Notes under the pieces: generated by a model | Told to the model about the DNA's origin: nothing | The model's input: only the letters and a program-made list of their open reading frames with translations | Database searches by the model: none | Part shown: in pieces, positions 11,048 through 21,378 of the stretch | Position numbering within the stretch: position 1 is the stretch's first letter | How the letters are laid out: each line of letters opens with the position of its first letter | DNA from: Exobasidium rhododendri | Lineage: Eukaryota > Basidiomycota > Exobasidiomycetes > Exobasidiales > Exobasidiaceae | Assembly (NCBI GenBank): GCA_026210745.1 | Contig: CP110632.1 | Location: 2,975,001-3,039,000, forward strand | Length of the DNA: 64,000 nucleotides | Direction of reading: 5' to 3' | Position numbers and translations under genes: made by a program

Positions 11048-13939
11048 ATGACGACGGAGACTACCTCAGAAACTTCAGACCGCAAGCAAGGTGTGCCTTT
11101 GCCATCCGCCTCTATTTCCTCTTACTCGTCCACCAAGGCACCGATTCGACCAGAGGCAAGGCGCCTCCACGTTGAGGGAGCACCGAGTACAGGTAGACTG
11201 GTAACAAGTAAGAGAAGCCCTGGCCCAGCCTGGCTGGAAGGACTTAACGACGACGACGACGACGAGCAGCGCCTCGTCCAGTCAGGAGATGTGACATCAA
11301 GGGAGAGCACTTCACTCCTCCAACAAGCGGCGAACTACGCATCCCTTGCCACCCTGACAAAGTCATCCCCTTCCACTGCCTCTTCCTCTTCCTCGTCCTC
11401 TTCCACTCATGCAACGGAGTCGGTCGTCGTCCCTACCAATCACAGCACTGTTCTTGTGCCTAAAAGACGACAGATTCGAACAGCCCGATCGGGACGGAGC
11501 AACAAGAAGAGTCCTCCTATCATGTTACTCTCCCTTGAAAACAATGCAGCAGCGGCGGGTGATGACGTAGACGGCGACTGTGCGCCGCGCCTCTCCATTT
11601 CCTCCGCCGAGAGCAGTGGTGAAAGTGAAATCAAAACCCCCGAGTCAATGACGGTGCCTCCAACCTGGGCAGATGTACAACAGCAAGAACAAAGGCAGGA
11701 AGCTGGCACAGGGAAGAAGGAGGACTCGACCCTTGTGGATTTCCAGCAAGCAGCAGAAGCCGCTCATCATCACCTCTTTCAGCGACAACCACGACCAATG
11801 GAGCAGCTTCAGCTTTACAGTGGTAATCAAGCGCATCACGACCCACAACTGTCCCTCCTGATGGATACTCCCATATCGCCTGCCACCGCCGACTTTTCTG
11901 TTCGACTGGCTGAAGCTGGTTACAGACAGCCCACCCTGAGTCCCGCTGGCGATCAAGTGCCTCACTCGCACCACATCGACGCCACCCAAAGGATGGGACT
12001 GGAGGGAGGTGCAAATGTCGACGCTGAAGAGGAGGGGAGCATGGCTCAACAGGACGGCCAGGACCCACAAACACAAGCAAAAGGATTGTCTGGTCTGACT
12101 CCTCATAGTAGAACGTCGACCATTCGTGCAAAGAGACCCAACACATTTTTGCGATTGCCGTCCTCTCGCACCGATGAAACAGCACGACCTTCACCGCCTT
12201 CCACTGCTGGCCCTACACCCTTGGCTACAGCGGACAGCTCCTTTGGAATGGGTAGGAATCCTATGGATGATGCTCAAGTGACGATGAGCAGTCGCCGTGG
12301 AGACTTGGAGAGGGTCGACAGTGAAGATCTTTTGTCCAAGTCGGACGGACTATCAGGAGGAGGTCTGTCTGGGTCCTTCGTTTCGGTGGACGACCTGCTT
12401 AATCTCGGCAACAGCAGGCTGGACACGTTTGCTAGTCCGGACTCTTGGCGTTCCTTGCTACCAGACAACGACCCTTACTTTGTCTCTGATGAGGCTCTAT
12501 CGAGTAGTGCATCTAGTCGATCGGCTTCCCTTGCGGGACTTGCCGCTCTTCACCGAGGTCAAAGCTCGTCATTACACCACGGCGGCACTCACGAGGAACG
12601 TGCTGCTAAGAGCAAAAACGAAAGTCAAGGCATGACGACGATTTCCAATGACCTCCTCCACGCTAGGAGACACTCCAATGAAAGCGTGCAGTCGTCCTTC
12701 TCCTTACCTGGACCCGTCGCCGCTTCCGACTACGCTTCTTGCAATGCGAGTGGATCATCGTACGACATGGATGGCTCTTACCAAGGCGATGGCAGTCGAA
12801 CAGCAGTTGCGCCACTTCAATACCTCTACGATCAAAGCAGCAAAAGCTTTGCATCGCCCATGCTCCTGTCTCCTTCCAAGTTCGGTAAGGACCATGTTCG
12901 CGCTAGCACAAACGATGAAAGTCTTGGTCTTTTCGACGCAGCATCAGCGAATGAAGCGGCTGTATCTCGTAGACACGCCAGCTTCTCTGCCTTTGATAGC
13001 CCGACAATGAACAAGACAAGCAAGTTGTGTCAAGCAGCGGTAGACAGGATTCCTTCTCTTGATGGACGTCGTGGTGCGGCAAAGGAGATGGCTGGCAGAG
13101 GAATCTATGCTGATGCCGTCGCTCCGTCTAGTCCCCTCTCTTCTTGTGCGATGGGAAACGAGGAAGACCGAGAGAGTTGGCCAACAAGTCGCAATTCGAT
13201 GCAGGGCTGGCAAGCTGGCATTGCGAATGCCAGTCAGCCCCATGTCCAAACGTTTGATCCTTCCTCGGTAGACCACATCTTAGCTTCTCAAATGGGCTGC
13301 AGTTCTCTTCAGGATCTTGGCGGCAGTGGCGGCAAGGCAGGAGAGGAGACTGTTCCAAGCATTACCGGGCCGCTCTCCCCTGCCGTTGCGCTGACGAACG
13401 GGACCCCGGCTGGTGCAATGGCATCTGGTCACCACACGCTTGCCCGTACGACAACGACGACGACGGTGACGACTACTCCGATGCCTTCACTGGAGAGCCA
13501 TCATCTGATGCAGTCGTCACCATCCACTGCCAATTCAGCGTTGGTAGGACACCCACCACCCTTTCTCACATCGCCTTTCCCACACCGCGATGCCAGCCCG
13601 GCAAAGCAAGTCAAGGCGCAACTGAACCATATTGATCCAGCTTCCGATACCCTTCTAACTCTGCAAGAAGCAAGACCAGCGCCTGCCAGTACTGACTTCC
13701 AGATCGAAACGCACGCTACTCACTACACCCTCAAAACAAGACTGCCAGGATTTACGCTAGATGGCATCACACTTGCCACCAAACATCACCATCAGCTCTT
13801 TATCATGGCAGACAAGTGGGACGACAGCAACGGAGGTCACTTTGAGAAGCGAATCACGTTCGGTGATGATGCCGACCTTCGATGTACCAAGGCTAAATTC
13901 GACGGATCTCTTCTCGATATCACCGTTCCCAGGCGGTAG
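11048..13939 (+). CDS. Large disordered protein with C-terminal Hsp20/alpha-crystallin-like domain
   Basis: One exon of 963 residues. The ATG at 11048 (MTTETTSETSD) is the first in frame. About 880 residues are low-complexity, rich in Ser, Thr, Ala, Gln and Asp, with no recognised domain. The last 85 or so form a compact beta-rich segment: FQIETHATHYTLKTRLPGF, then LFIMADKWDD, FEKRITFGDDADL and GSLLDITVPRR. This order (a hydrophobic strand with LPGF, an ITF strand, and a final LDITVP strand) is the pattern of an Hsp20/alpha-crystallin fold, as in fungal small heat-shock proteins, but here it ends the protein with no IXI tail. The function is unknown. A regulatory or scaffold protein with a chaperone-type interaction domain is an inference. 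Confidence 0.8.
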   Translation: MTTETTSETSDRKQGVPLPSASISSYSSTKAPIRPEARRLHVEGAPSTGRLVTSKRSPGPAWLEGLNDDDDDEQRLVQSGDVTSRESTSLLQQAANYASLATLTKSSPSTASSSSSSSSTHATESVVVPTNHSTVLVPKRRQIRTARSGRSNKKSPPIMLLSLENNAAAAGDDVDGDCAPRLSISSAESSGESEIKTPESMTVPPTWADVQQQEQRQEAGTGKKEDSTLVDFQQAAEAAHHHLFQRQPRPMEQLQLYSGNQAHHDPQLSLLMDTPISPATADFSVRLAEAGYRQPTLSPAGDQVPHSHHIDATQRMGLEGGANVDAEEEGSMAQQDGQDPQTQAKGLSGLTPHSRTSTIRAKRPNTFLRLPSSRTDETARPSPPSTAGPTPLATADSSFGMGRNPMDDAQVTMSSRRGDLERVDSEDLLSKSDGLSGGGLSGSFVSVDDLLNLGNSRLDTFASPDSWRSLLPDNDPYFVSDEALSSSASSRSASLAGLAALHRGQSSSLHHGGTHEERAAKSKNESQGMTTISNDLLHARRHSNESVQSSFSLPGPVAASDYASCNASGSSYDMDGSYQGDGSRTAVAPLQYLYDQSSKSFASPMLLSPSKFGKDHVRASTNDESLGLFDAASANEAAVSRRHASFSAFDSPTMNKTSKLCQAAVDRIPSLDGRRGAAKEMAGRGIYADAVAPSSPLSSCAMGNEEDRESWPTSRNSMQGWQAGIANASQPHVQTFDPSSVDHILASQMGCSSLQDLGGSGGKAGEETVPSITGPLSPAVALTNGTPAGAMASGHHTLARTTTTTTVTTTPMPSLESHHLMQSSPSTANSALVGHPPPFLTSPFPHRDASPAKQVKAQLNHIDPASDTLLTLQEARPAPASTDFQIETHATHYTLKTRLPGFTLDGITLATKHHHQLFIMADKWDDSNGGHFEKRITFGDDADLRCTKAKFDGSLLDITVPRR

Positions 13940-16704
13940 TCACTCCCACGCCTTTCGCAGAGTCTTGCGCGAACTTTGCATAGCGACTCTTCTTCCTCTT
14001 ACTTCGCGCCTTTTTTCTCTCCTATCTCACCTACATCGATACCCTCACACTCCCTCAAAAATGACGGAGTACTACCGTGCTCTTCTCCTTTCCCCTTCTT
14101 CTTACTTTATTCTCTTTAATTCTCTTTAATTCTCTTTAATTCTCTTATCGATATCGATGAATCGTCAATGTCATATTCACACTCATCGCTCGCGCTGTGA
14201 TGCTGCTGCCTGCGTGGTCTCGTTCTGTTGGCGTGGTCTCTGGCATGTCTGTGCCTCTGCATCCAAAATACAGTCGGTGAGCTATATTTTTGCTCACCGC
14301 TTTTCACTACCACCACGCTGTGTACTCGAGACCGTAGGTGTGAGGGCTCTAGTGTAAGGGTAAGGACTTGGACGGCCAGCACTCGTGCGAAGCACGCAAG
14401 GGACCGGAGGAGAGTGGTCGTGGGAAGCAGATGTGTAAAAGTGGGTAATTCTGGAGGCAACTTGCGCGCATTTCAATCGTCTCGAAGGATATGCAGAGGT
14501 GGAAGAAGGCGTAGGCGACAACGACACTCAAAGATGCACTGAAGCTCGACACAACCACGCAGAAGAGCAAGTCCTATCCTTCTGTCTTTGTCGCCTCCGA
14601 ACACAATCGAAAGATATAGAATGGTGCTGCAGCAGTGACGGTCATTGCTACATTCGCGTACCGGGCCAGAAGCAGCAATGAAGAGCACCCAGAAGGCCGC
14701 CAGATCTCTCTCTGTCCCGTAGACCCTGTACTGCCTCGATCAGTATAGCTTCCTCCGTTCCTGTAATGCCTCTCGTCCAGCAAGCAGTCCTCACATCGCT
14801 TGCACAAAGGAGTTACACATCGCATTTCTCATACAGGAGACATCTATTTGCGATAAGTTGGGAATGCGATCTTGCAAAAATTCTTGCTTCGCTGTGCCTC
14901 TTAGTGTAGCTGCCTACTATGCAGCAGCAATGGCGTGAGAGCGCATCACTCATACGCCGGCCCGGCTTCAGGATGGCTTCTGGTCATCTCACTTCTCGCT
15001 AAAGACTCTCTTCAGACACTTTCTCTTTCCTCTGTGACCAGTGATCATAAACACTGCCAAAAGTCAGAACGAGCTGGTACAGAGTACTTCATCGCACCAC
15101 GTCATGTCCTATAGAGCATGGTGCGCATATGTACTTCGAAGTGTTACAGTCCTCGTGATATAGAAGAATTGATCCTCTCCGTGTCTTCATCATGCATGCG
15201 TCGTCGCCCTCGACAATATCGTGACAGGCGAAACAAAATCCATGCACGCAAGTCTCAGTGATCTTGGCAGCCGGCCGCTTCGATCTACAGAGCCACTCAT
15301 AATCATACTAGACAGATACTTCTAAGCTCAATCAGGCTCGGAATATACAATGGTTTGCTACAAGCTGAGAAGTATGCTACGGCAAATCCTTTAGAGGAAC
15401 GGACCAATTCGGGCTTCGACATGGACTCAGGTATGCTCTTCAAAGAGAATTTGACACAGCGCGCTCTAATTCCCCCTCTTACAGCATAGCGGGAGAGACA
15501 GGACCCAGAATGTTCACTTCTACAAGACGGAGAGCATCTCTTCCATCGGTGACACTTGAACCTTGCCACCATAGCTCGTCTCACACGGTCGATGTCAATT
15601 TGTGTCGACGCAGCGGTCCGTCCTACATGTGTGACGTGTGTTATTACCTCACTTTTAATTACGTGTGTAGAGTCCGCTTCACCCAAGTGCGACTTGTGAC
15701 TGACTACTTCCTCAGCGCGCGCACAGGTAAGTAATGGCACCACTGGTGATCTCACCTCCCAGGGAAATGGAAAAAGTCCGGGCGCGTAGCCCACGTGGCG
15801 CAAGACCAACACTCAGCACAGATCAGGTTTGCGAAGTTTGATCTACTTTGGATGTCGAAGGAGAAGAAAAAAAGGAAGAGGTGGTGACGAGAGAGACGCT
15901 AGAGACACCACTCAGAACACAGGGGAGGGTTGGGAAAAGATGTGAATTAGCAGAATAGAGCATAAGATGCGCAGCCTTTCCGAGCACACATCGGCTGCCT
16001 GTCACAAAGATTTGTTATGAGTAAAAGAGTAATGATTGAAGGCGTGAACTAGAGACGGGAATGAGAAAGGGGGAGCTTGAACACCATGTCTACATGTCCA
16101 ATGGCTTTCTTTCGCTCTATCTTTCCCAATTGCTTCGTCCTCGTCCTTGCCCTCAATCGTGACGTACAAGAATCAGTAAGATAGAACGCTTTCATAGTGA
16201 TACTTCGCCATAACCCCTTTCTCTGGCTTTGTGGCGACCGCAATCGCTGCTTTCTCCGACAGGCAGCTAAAGAAATGGCGTTGGATCGACTGTGTTCCCT
16301 AACCTAGTATTATCAGACGAGGGGCCGATTCTGTTTTATTGTCCCTTTTCCTCTCCCTCACTTCAAATAAAAGAAATTACTGGGCGTGGAGGTGTGCAGC
16401 TGATTATTGTATTGCAATTAGGCTCGTTCATTACAAAGTTTATAGTTGAGCTGCACGAAAGTCACATCTCTCTATTGAAAATACGTACGAGGCCCAGATA
16501 CGAAAGAGTAAGAAAAAGTAACAAAAAATCACGATAGCGAGAATCGGAAACTGGAGCAACAATCCAAAAAGGACTTGCAACGTAAATCCATTTCGTCGAC
16601 CTCCCCCTTTTGCAACCCACCCGTCCCTTCGTCCTCTCTTCACCACATCAATCTTCTACTTCAAAACCAACACTACCACCAACCTTACCTCCTCCTCCAC
16701 CAAC
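13940..16704. other. 2.8-kb gap without a recognisable gene
   Basis: This is the longest stretch without a supported gene. Short frames occur on both strands (for example 15303-15812 minus and 14116-14460 minus), but they overlap one another, show low-complexity composition and match no family. I looked for tRNA B-box, U6, 5S and 7SL signatures and saw none. The left end holds a decamer tandem repeat, and the right end must hold the histone H1 promoter. An unrecognised long non-coding RNA or a degraded insertion cannot be excluded. Confidence 0.5.
14109..14146. repeat. Decamer tandem repeat TCTCTTTAAT
   Basis: The unit TCTCTTTAAT is repeated head to tail about 3.8 times without change, downstream of the Hsp20-like gene, followed by ATCGATATCGAT. 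It is probably part of the 3' UTR or a neutral minisatellite. Confidence 0.9.
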
Positions 16705-18153
16705 ATGTCCAAGACTGCTACCAAGACTGGTGCTGCTAAGCCTGCAGGCCCTAGCTACGAGGTGCGTGTTTGAAAGAACAAGTCGACTCTGCGCGTGTAT
16801 TTTCGTGGCCGTTTCTGTTGACGGATTTGGAGTAATGGTGACGAGATGCCAGTATTGCAGCATCAGATCGGAATAGCAATGATGGCAGCAGATACCAGAG
16901 ACCTCAAGCTACCTCGCTGGCCTACTTTGGTGTCTCTGCCATTGCTCTTGATCTTGCCATCGTCGCTGCCTTGCTGGGCCTTTTTGAGGAGAGGCAAAGC
17001 AGGGCGGTACTGGGGACGAATTCCAGAAACCAACGTGATGAAGCTTCTTTGCGGCCTGATATGCCCATGGAAAGCTTAGTATTACATCGAGTTTACCTTC
17101 CTCCATGCCTTGCACACCAAGTCGCATCTCTCCCCATCTCGTCGTCGTCGCTAGCCAGCTCAAGGCGATCGACCCGTCAACAGAGGATGGGGACCGAAAA
17201 ATCGGGACGCGCACAAACATTGCGCGCGTGTGGGACAGCTCTTCCGACCTGCCCTTGTCGCTGTCACCTGTTGAACGACTGCTGATCATGTCTCTTCCTT
17301 CTCTTCCACATGTCCTTCTCCTCACCATCATTACTTCAATTTTCCCCTTTACCTTTCTTTCCTATTTCCCTTCCCCCTCCCCTTTGCCACTACAGCTAAT
17401 GATCAAGGAAGCCCTCCTCGCTCACCCCGAAGAGACCCGAAATGGATTGAGCCGACCCACTATCAAGAAGTACTTGCAGAAGAAGCACCCAGAGACGAGC
17501 AAACTGTCGGAAGCTTCATTCAACAACCACATCTCCAAGGCCATTGCTCGAGGTGCCGCCAAGTCGACCTTCCTCTTGCCCAAGGGACCCAGTGGAAAGG
17601 TCAAGTTGGCTCCTTCTGTCAAGAAGACGAAGGCTCCTGCTGCCAAGAAGGCCCCCGCAGCTACCAAGCCAGCCGCTGCCGCTGTCAAGAAGGCACCAGC
17701 AGCCAAGAAGCCAGTTGCCGCGAAGAAGCCAGCTGCCAAGAAGACTGCCACCAAGACTGCTGCAAAGAAGGTGAGTCGAGGAGAAACGAACAACAAAGGC
17801 GTGCATGCCTCTCTAGAAGTCCACTCACTCCACACAACTTTCCCACACCATTATCAGACCGCCTCGAGCACAACCGCAAAGGCCAAGAAGCCAGTCGCCA
17901 AGAAGACAGCTACTAAGGTAAGCCCTCCTTCCGATTCTTTCGCGATACCCTGCGTTGGCCCTTTCTGTGAAAGCACACATACGCAGGCAGGGAAGACGAA
18001 TTCGTTTTATCTGCTTTCTCGCCTCTGTCTGTTGCTCTGGCGGGAATGTTTTGAGCGGCTGCCTGGCCTTCTTTGCTGCAACGCTGACCAACTGTCATTC
18101 CGTTCCAATAGGCTGCACCCAAGAAGAAGGCTGCCCCTAAAAAGGTCGCCTAA
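16705..18153 (+). CDS. HHO1: Linker histone H1
   Basis: H1 binds linker DNA at the nucleosome dyad. Four exons (16705-16761, 17396-17770, 17858-17917, 18112-18153) encode 177 residues. A short N-terminal tail (MSKTATKTGAAKPAG) leads into one winged-helix domain at about residues 17-90 (SYELMIKEALLAHPEE, LSRPTIKKYLQKK, FNNHISKAIARG, GPSGKVKL). A long Lys/Ala/Pro tail follows with repeated AAKKP and AAPKK units. There is a single globular domain, unlike S. cerevisiae Hho1, which has two. Intron 1 (634 bp) is several times longer than most introns here and splits the globular domain just after PSYE. The Lys-rich tail is interrupted by two short introns, each at a phase-0 site. Family identity is certain, and the exon phases all agree. 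Confidence 0.93.
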
Positions 18154-18624
18154 GTCGAGCCCTTCCTTCTCCCGTCTAAATTGGATAAAGAGTGCAGGAA
18201 GCCACATCACTGTCTCTCTATCCTATTCTATTCGCACTCGACTTGGCTTCTGTTGTACTACTACTATTACCTTCTCCGACTGTAGACGGTTCTCTGTGGT
18301 TCGGATCGGCTTTTTCGTACTCGTACCTTTCATCTCATCTATCCTCTCTTATCGATCTTTAGGGGGGGGGAATATCATGTTCCCATGCTCGCATGGTGCT
18401 TGATCCTTCCCTCGCTCTTCCTTTGTTCTATTTTCCTTTCATCCTGGTTGCTCCAGCTGTCTTTCGAGATGGTTTGTTCCTTCCATACATTGTATTACAA
18501 ACTTCTTTGTCCGAAAATATCGTTCCACTGATTTCCGGGGAGCTAGCCTGATGCGAGCAAGTTGGACAAGTACTACTGTATACAAAGAGACCAAGTGTGA
18601 ATGTAAGTCTTTTGGGATGCCCAT
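18154..18624. other. Intergenic region between converging H1 and a small membrane-protein gene
   Basis: The 470 bp hold the two 3' ends and nothing else that I can support. A G9 homopolymer lies at about 18362-18370, and pyrimidine-rich sequence follows the H1 stop codon. Confidence 0.6.
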
Positions 18625-19197
18625 TCAATGCTGCGAAGACTGATGTTCATGTTGCCGGCGGTAGTGAGCGAGGACTTCCATGGCACTCTGATCTACGTTG
18701 GGAGGTGAAGAAGAAGCAGCTTCTCCAGCCGTCGCAGTCTGCTGTCTCTGTTTCTCAGCAAGAGGTGCAAAGATGATGGCAGCACCGACGAGTAGAAGTA
18801 CAATGACCAGTCGGAATATGGATGCACTGAAGGTCAGGAATGCCCTAGAGATCAGCAGGAACAGTAGTAGTAAAGCGCCGCCTACACAGAGCGTTGGTAG
18901 CGAGACTTCCTGCGCTCCGATGAGAATCTTGGCCGGGGCCTGTGAAGTTGACGTGGTTGCAGCCTGCTCGTCATGATGACGGGGTTCGCTGGACAAGTTT
19001 GGTGATGAAAGTGCTACATGCGGGTTCCGCCTTGCGCTAATATGATGAGAGAGGGAGAGAGAGAGTGCAAAGGGAAGCGCTTTCAGTACGAGATCACTTC
19101 CAGCTTCCAGCCGATCCCAACCTATTCACCTCTCGCTTGCATCCCCTTTCCGTCGAGTGCTGCCCTTCGATGTCAGCTTGCGGACCAGCTTCGACAT
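18625..19197 (-). CDS. Small two-helix membrane protein, function unknown
   Basis: The main exon (18988-18625) has no usable ATG at its head, so an upstream exon is needed. The best fit is ATG 19197 to 19130 (MSKLVRKLTSKGSTRRKG), spliced with GTGAAT...CAG across 19129-18989; phases agree and give 143 residues. After a Lys/Arg-rich head and a Ser/Thr/Gln linker come two adjacent hydrophobic segments, LPTLCVGGALLLLFLLI and IFRLVIVLLLVGAAIIF, then a polar tail ending in Gln/His/Ser. This suggests a hairpin-type membrane protein with both ends on the same side. I do not recognise the family. It is divergent from the syntaxin gene 272 bp away. The first exon is an inference. Confidence 0.6.
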
Positions 19198-19469
19198 GGA
19201 CCAGTCAAGGAGGGATTTGTCAGTGACGCCTGGATCGCACCTTTTGTGTCTTGATCTGTTGATCTCTCGAATCCAAGCAGGGTAGCGGAGAGATATTGGA
19301 TGAGAGCGGGGACGGGGTGGCCACGCGACGCAGAGGTTGCGCCAATTTAACATCATTCTGTTGAGGACTTGCAATCTAGAGCGTACACACACACCCTTAG
19401 GGGGCCGGCGATCGTGTATCAGATTCGACTTGGAGGCGTCGCTTCTGTACAAGACACCTGAATACCACC

Positions 19470-20820
19470 ATGTCCTTCAACGATCTAGAGCGTGGCACAG
19501 GGTCACAAGCGCCGGGCAGGAGTGATGGTGGAGCAGGAGGACTCAATGGTCAGTCTTATGGTCGGAATAGCAATAGAAATAGTCGGGGAAATGCTCGTGG
19601 TCCCTTACCGCTTTATCATGCTCCTCCTTCTTCATCGTCTTCTCAAAATGCGAACAACGATGGAGCAGGTAATCAGCAACAAAGGACTACAGATCCAGAA
19701 TGGAAAAAGCTTGCAGACAGGATAGGGATACAAATATTCAAATTGAACAGTAATGTACAGGGAATGGATAAGTTGATGGAACTACAATCAAAGCGAACAC
19801 AGACTTCTCGAGGAGGTGCCAAGGTCAAGAGTGCTGGTGGAAGCGACAGGGACTGGACGGGAGAGATGTAAGTGCAAGTGCTGGGCCGAAGGAGTCGATG
19901 CGAATCTTGTGGTGACCTTGCTGATACTCTTTACGATGCAGCCACGATCTCACCGAGACAACACGATCGTTGGTCAAAGATCTGAGTACAGCAGTCAAGA
20001 CACTGTCCGCCTATCATGGCGATCAGCTCTCTTCTGCAGATAGGTTCACTACCGCAAAGCTACAGCGGGAGTTTGAGACAGCGATCAATTCATTCGCTCG
20101 AGCACAAAAAGACAGTGTAAAGATGAGCAGGAATCTACTAGACGGGGCAAAGGAGGATCGGGAGAGAGCAGTCAGGGCGGCAGGAGGGAGTGAGAGCGCC
20201 AACAAGACGTGAGTGACTCAGAAAAGAGCGTCCAATGAATGCTTCCGACTTATATACGCATGTACTGTACCCCGGCCATACAGAGCTGTGGATGAGACGC
20301 TGGTGCAGATGGACAGCCCCGAGTCTCCTCAGCAGGAACAAGAGCAACTGCAGCAACAACTAACACAAGGACCAAGCTTGGCCGAGATTGAATTTCAGGA
20401 AACGCTCATCGCTGAACGGGAGAGTGAGATTCGTGAGATCGAGAGCGGCATACACGAATTGAATGAGATATTCCGGGATCTAGGTCACATAGTCCAGGAG
20501 CAAGGCGGCATGATAGGTGCGTAGGATGCGTCTCGTGCTAGGGGTAATGCGAGAATGCTCATCTTTTGAAATTGCCTCCGACAGACAACATCGAGTACAA
20601 TGTCTCATCGATTGCCACAAACACAGGCGCCGCTGATCGAGAGCTTGTGTCGGCGAACGACTATCAGAGGAAAGCAGGCAGGAGGGCCGCTTGCTTGCTG
20701 GTGATCGTAGGCTTTGTGATTTCCGTCGTCCTCCTTGCAGTCAGTCAGACGTCAATACTACATAGGCGTCGATTCGCTACTGACTTCCAACCTCTTTGTC
20801 TTTCACAGATTCTGAGCTGA
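19470..20820 (+). CDS. PEP12: Pep12/syntaxin-7-like endosomal Qa-SNARE
   Basis: A t-SNARE for fusion at endosomes or prevacuolar membranes. Exons are 19470-19867, 19942-20208, 20284-20516, 20585-20739 and 20809-20820, giving 354 residues. The start MSFNDLERG is typical of the family. A Ser/Gln/Asn-rich stretch precedes the N-terminal three-helix region (WKKLADRIGIQIFKL, then LVKDLSTAVKTLSAYHGDQ). The Qa SNARE motif is LIAERESEIREIESGIHELN followed by IFRDLGHIVQEQGGMID, with the central-layer Gln in EQG. A single C-terminal helix is rich in Val and Leu. The final 69-bp intron (GTCAGT...CAG) has no stop and keeps the frame, so an unspliced form would add 23 residues after the anchor; both forms end at the same TGA. 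Confidence 0.9.
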
Positions 20821-21378
20821 GCGGGACAGGAAGACATTTTACACTGTGTCATGTAATGGACATTTCTTTATATCTTACTTTTTCGAAACAAGGTGACGCC
20901 TCACATCGTGCAGGATATGCCGGACACCCATGTGACCTAGTCTAGACGTCTCCTTTACCGCGGGAGAGAGGTCACCCACGGATCTATTTCGTTCATGTGC
21001 ACCATCGAGGAAGGAGGGAAGAGACTCTCCCCACTTGGATCAGGTCCTTGCTTTTGCTCTCTTCATAATATGATGCACTTCTGACATCAACTTCACTCGA
21101 GCCATCCCTCTCTCACAAACCCAGTCAGAGTGTGCATTGCCCCGTCGCAATTCGTCCTGAGATGCCCGTCACGGATGCTCTTTTACCCTGGCAGAGGTGC
21201 GAAAGATCTACAGGATTCATCATTCGAATGTAGCGTGGTCTGTGCTGAAATGATTGTACTGATTTGTGCGTGCTACTACTACTTCGAGTATTGCCCCCCT
21301 TCCCCTCTTCGCCTGATCATACTTGCCCGAGAACACGATTGCTTGTGAGGTGGAAGACGACGTCCTCGCACGAGCTTG
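20821..21378. other. Intergenic region upstream of NBS1
   Basis: The 558 bp between the syntaxin stop and the NBS1 start hold no supported gene. The region should contain the syntaxin terminator and NBS1 promoter. A short frame at 21130-21348 shows no family resemblance. Confidence 0.5.

Noticed and set aside
11631-12194. 187-codon antisense frame
   Set aside because: Shadow of the low-complexity Hsp20-like gene.
15303-15812. 169-codon minus-strand frame in the 2.8-kb gap
   Set aside because: It begins without good context, composition is unlike neighbouring proteins and no motif is visible.
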